This document shows positions 8,419 through 10,586 of a stretch of DNA of 10,586 bases, piece after piece. Under the pieces are notes generated by a model that saw only the letters and a list, made by a program, of their open reading frames with translations, was not told the origin of the DNA and did not search any database. A program made the position numbers and the translations under genes. Numbering within the stretch: the first letter of the stretch is position 1; every line of letters starts with the position of its first letter. Source of the DNA: Synura sp. LO234KE (taxonomy: Eukaryota > Sar > Synurophyceae > Synurales > Mallomonadaceae); contig VKHC01000615.1 of NCBI GenBank assembly GCA_015143735.1, forward strand, positions 1 through 10,586, read 5' to 3'.

Positions 8419-9744
8419 CTACACGTCATACGCGTTGCCGTAACCTACGAGCATTTCACGGACCATGCCATACTCGGAGCTGCGGGGGGGAGTGTAAGAG
8501 TCGCGGACTCTTACCTGTGGCCAGTGAGGGTTGTTCACAAAAGAACAGTTGGCCTGGCAAAGGTCTTGGTTTGATGCCAGACCTTCGGGGGTTACGCGAG
8601 CTAGGTACGTGGTGTCGCCTTTCCTACAGCCGCGGACAGGGGTGTTCATGAGGTGCCCGAGCACGGCCGGTCCTCCGCTGTTGCGCGAGCAGATGAAGGC
8701 GTTGTCGGGCCCGCCCCAGAACCTGAGAATAGGCTGACCCATGAAGATCGCGTCGGCCTCCTCTTCAGTTGTAGCTGGAGCGCTTGGGAAGTGACCGTAC
8801 AGGGGTATGCGGAAATTCTTGGGCAGGCGGACGCAATACTTGGTCCGGAAAACTCCACGCCCGCCCTTGCTGATCCAAGAAGGACCTACCTCGAAGATAG
8901 GAGTACCTGCAGCGGCGCACTCCAGAAGCCACAGTAGGTTCTCGCCGAGGTTGCAACCGGACGGGGGATTGAAGCGGACATGCCTACGGCGTATGTCACG
9001 CAGACGTCGAGGGGGTTTGTTGTAGGCTCGCAGGATGATCTCGTGGAAGTGTTCTGGCGTGGCGAGGGCGTGCGCGCAAAGCTCTTCGGGAAAATCTTGA
9101 ATGGAAGACGCCTCTCGCTGCGCGGAGATCCTGGCGACCCAAGACGGGGCATGTGGGGGTTTACAGACGTTTCTGGAGACTTGTTGTCAACAGGGAGGTC
9201 TTGGACGTCCTCCTTGGCGTTCCCGCGAGGTTTGGTCGTGCCAACGTGATGAGCACTGGTTGAAGAAGTGACAAGGGGGCCAAAATTTGAAGAAATGCAA
9301 CCAGGGGGGTCGTTGGGCTTATTTCCTAATGGGGAATAATGTTTAAATGAACTTTAAGAGAATTCAGGATTTTACCTTGTGTTTCCGGCGAAACATGGAT
9401 GTTTTGGTTTGATGCTTGAGATCTGTTAATCGAAGTGCAACGAATAAACATGCTTTGAGTTGAATCAAGCTGGAGGGATGGTTGGGAGGCCAATTTATTG
9501 TTTCGAGAGGTGACGAAGGTCGAAGAATCGCGTTGATCCGAGCCTCCTGAGCGATGATCGGCGTTTGGGCATATTTCGTCACCTAATTTCTGCAAGTTTT
9601 TTTGAAGAAGAGATACAAGGAGAAAATTTGGGAAAATACTCTTATTAGGCATCTTACCCGCCTGGCTCTTAATTCGAGCATAAGCTTGCTTATGCAGGCT
9701 CTTCTATGCCTTGCTATGTCTTTGCTTCTTTTGCTGTTGGCCAT
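8419..9744 (-). CDS. SET-domain protein (putative lysine methyltransferase), four exons, 386 aa
   Basis: Exons on the minus strand are 9744-9658, 9589-9376, 9325-9165 and 9117-8419 (TAG stop at 8421-8419). Each lies in a different reading frame from the next, yet all join in phase (0, 1, 0) to give 1161 nt with no internal stop. Residues 1-29 are strongly basic (K/R cluster at 5-15, a possible nuclear signal). Residues 30-154 are Ser/Asn/Gln/Pro-rich and probably disordered. Residues about 225-384 read as a SET domain: GxG at 240-242 in KGGRGVF, then LYGHF (260-264), GHLMNTP (308-314) where the family has the (F)INHS pseudoknot strand, CQANCSF (341-347) matching C-x-PNC, and LVGYGNAY (377-384) matching the terminal LxxYGxxY. 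SET proteins transfer methyl groups from S-adenosylmethionine to lysines, often in histones. The start is the first in-frame ATG after an in-frame TAA 18 codons upstream, with G at -3 and +4. The His of NHS is replaced and about 25 residues are inserted before the Cys-rich strand, so activity is uncertain. The last exon is visibly G+C-richer than its flanks. The SET assignment rests on motif reading only. Confidence 0.78.
9118..9164 (-). other. intron 3 of the SET gene (47 nt, phase 0)
   Basis: It begins GTAAACCCCC and ends CGCGCAG on the minus strand. It connects the open frame of exon 3 (which otherwise runs to a stop at 8888-8886 with unnatural composition) to the 232-codon frame of exon 4. 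The alternative acceptor CGCCAG, giving a 34-nt intron, does not restore the exon 4 frame. The pyrimidine tract is weak, which makes this the least certain of the three introns. Confidence 0.6.
9326..9375 (-). other. intron 2 of the SET gene (50 nt, phase 1)
   Basis: It begins GTAAAATCCT after CAAG and ends CCCCATTAG on the minus strand. The exon 2 frame meets a stop exactly at 9328-9326, while the exon 3 frame has a TAA inside this interval. Removing the 50 nt joins the two open frames through a split Gly codon. A frame change that requires exactly this removal is good evidence for splicing. Confidence 0.7.
9590..9657 (-). other. intron 1 of the SET gene (68 nt, phase 0)
   Basis: On the minus strand it starts GTAAGATGCC directly after an AGG CGG codon pair and ends in a T/C-rich stretch followed by ACTTGCAG. 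The donor is close to the GTAAGT consensus. Removing it joins codon 29 to codon 30 without changing frame. The exon 1 frame has no in-frame stop in this intron, so retention would add residues rather than truncate. The intron is inferred from the splice-site quality and from the two further introns downstream. Confidence 0.6.
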
Positions 9745-9749
9745 TACAT
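9744..9749 (-). promoter_or_regulatory. start-stop upstream ORF (ATGTAA) overlapping the SET start codon
   Basis: On the minus strand the text is AAATGTAATGGCC. An ATG at 9749-9747 is followed at once by TAA at 9746-9744, whose last A is the first base of the main ATG (9744-9742). Minimal start-stop elements in 5' leaders are known in other eukaryotes to stall ribosomes and reduce or gate translation of the main ORF. Whether the mRNA leader includes this site is inferred, because the transcription start is unknown. Confidence 0.45.
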
Positions 9750-10257
9750 TTCCAAAAGTTGAGTTCCTGGAAGCTCTGGTGGATTCGAATATAGTTGGTT
9801 AAATTGCACTTGAAACGCTGTGTTTTAAACTTGTATATCAACTTACTTGAATGCTATCGCTTTTTTCTTATCTTGGTGATTTTAAAATTTTGTTGTGAAT
9901 TCGACCCGTTAAGCGCGTTGGTGTGACCGCACGTTGCGGATACGCCACGGGCTTACGTAATTAATTTCAGTTTACTTCTGGATTTGAAACTTAGGCGCTG
10001 ACCCGTGTTGTTTTATTGAGTTTCTTAGCGACTGTCGCAGGAAAGCTAGTTTCTTACCTTAGTGGATTGCACTTTACGTGAGAACTACAGAAGGAAGTTG
10101 TTTCCTTCCCAAGATAAGTCACAAGGACCCAGTACTTAGTTTTAAGGCCCGAAGTCGACTATTTAAGTATTTTAAGACCCACCGAGGCACTTTCTATATC
10201 CGATAAGGTTGAGAGAGCGACTTCGGCACAGGCACACCAGCTTTAGGAATCACCAAA
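9745..10257. promoter_or_regulatory. intergenic interval, possible divergent promoter region
   Basis: This 513-bp stretch has no convincing ORF and separates the minus-strand SET start from the + strand candidate start at 10258. It holds two short ACGT-core palindromes, CCGCACGTTGCGG (9927-9939) and TTACGTAA (9953-9960), the latter resembling bZIP binding sites. No clear TATA box at a sensible distance was found for either gene. Calling it a promoter is inference from position. Confidence 0.3.
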
Positions 10258-10519
10258 ATGACGGATCTGCCTCCGCTGCTCTCGGCTGAGCTAGCTGGGG
10301 TGTCCATGTTGCCCTTTGCCGTGGTCCCCTCTAGCTACGCTCTGGGGCCCCGTCATAGTGACATTTCAGTTCCCAGGCTGGATCGATGTTACTCAAAAGC
10401 ACAACAAATATGAGAAAATTTTGAGATTTCTACCTCGGATTAACCTTCTGGACACTGGACTCTTTCGCGCCCCCTCGGATTTAGACATGAGACAATCATC
10501 ATCATCACAATTAACGTAA
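10258..10519 (+). CDS. candidate small two-exon gene, product unknown
   Basis: The ATG at 10258 sits in a strong initiation context (CACCAAAATGA). Unspliced, it gives a 51-codon ORF ending at 10413. If an intron 10321-10369 (GTGGTC...ACATTTCAG, 49 nt) is removed, 21 codons join in phase to a 49-codon exon ending with TAA at 10517-10519, for a protein of 70 residues. A donor at 10300 (70-nt intron) also keeps frame. The second exon reads like real protein (for example FPGWIDVTQKHNKYEK) and ends in a Ser run. The intron length matches those of the SET gene, but both possible donors are weak. No family was recognised. It could also be an upstream fragment of a larger gene or a chance ORF. Confidence 0.3.
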
Positions 10520-10586
10520 ATTTACCCATATAAACGACATTTACTCAATGCAAGATCTTATTGATAATAGCTCCCCGGACATTCAT

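Noticed and set aside
9155-9162. Formal slippery heptamer AAACCCC on the minus strand at the frame change, suggesting programmed -1 frameshifting
   Set aside because: C-runs are poor slip sites in eukaryotes, and a 47-nt GT-AG intron starting here gives the same frame change, consistent with two other introns in the gene.
8531-9249. Plus-strand open frames at 8531-8737, 8653-8937, 8807-9025 and 8980-9249
   Set aside because: They lie antisense to the G+C-rich SET exons, have no motif, and their composition is that of shadow frames.
9364-9582. Minus-strand 72-codon ORF overlapping SET exon 2 in another frame
   Set aside because: The alternative frame joins in phase to exons on both sides; this one does not.

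Overview
The window looks like a gene-poor stretch of a eukaryotic nuclear genome. There are no bacterial-style packed operons, rRNAs, tRNAs or CRISPR arrays. The best-supported gene, near the right end, is split by three very small GT-AG introns (68, 50 and 47 nt). Introns of that size occur in many protists, algae, basal fungi and compact animal genomes, so the lineage cannot be named from this window.

Left part (1-5970): no intact gene is recognisable. Position 258-302 is a perfect 13-bp inverted repeat. From about 843 to 2081 the + strand carries coding-like text rich in Ser/Pro/Gln/Asn/Ala. It runs through all three frames with a few stops, like a decayed, possibly Gag-like or disordered-protein gene. 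From 2090 to 4552 other open, G+C-richer segments continue on the + strand. I could not assign them to a family. From 5376 to 5969 there are again coding-like segments that do not join into one gene.

Middle (5970-7800): A+T-rich non-coding DNA with a 65-bp tandem duplication (6573-6694) and a small family of diverged direct repeats (copies near 6314, 6797, 7480-7597 and 7117). A perfect 9-bp-arm hairpin lies at 7474-7499. At 7803-8025 there may be a short two-exon + strand gene end.

Right part (8328-10586): the main result is a minus-strand gene, 9744 to 8419. Four exons in three different frames join through phase-compatible introns into an intact 386-residue protein. It has a basic N terminus, a Ser/Asn/Gln-rich linker and a C-terminal SET-type lysine methyltransferase-like domain. 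A poly(A) signal follows 86 nt after the stop, and a start-stop upstream ORF abuts the main start codon. About 0.5 kb away, and divergently oriented, is a weaker candidate two-exon + strand gene (10258-10519). The interval between them could be a shared promoter region.

Nothing here shows genes acting together in a pathway. The layout is one probable host or element-borne SET gene beside decayed coding DNA and repeats.
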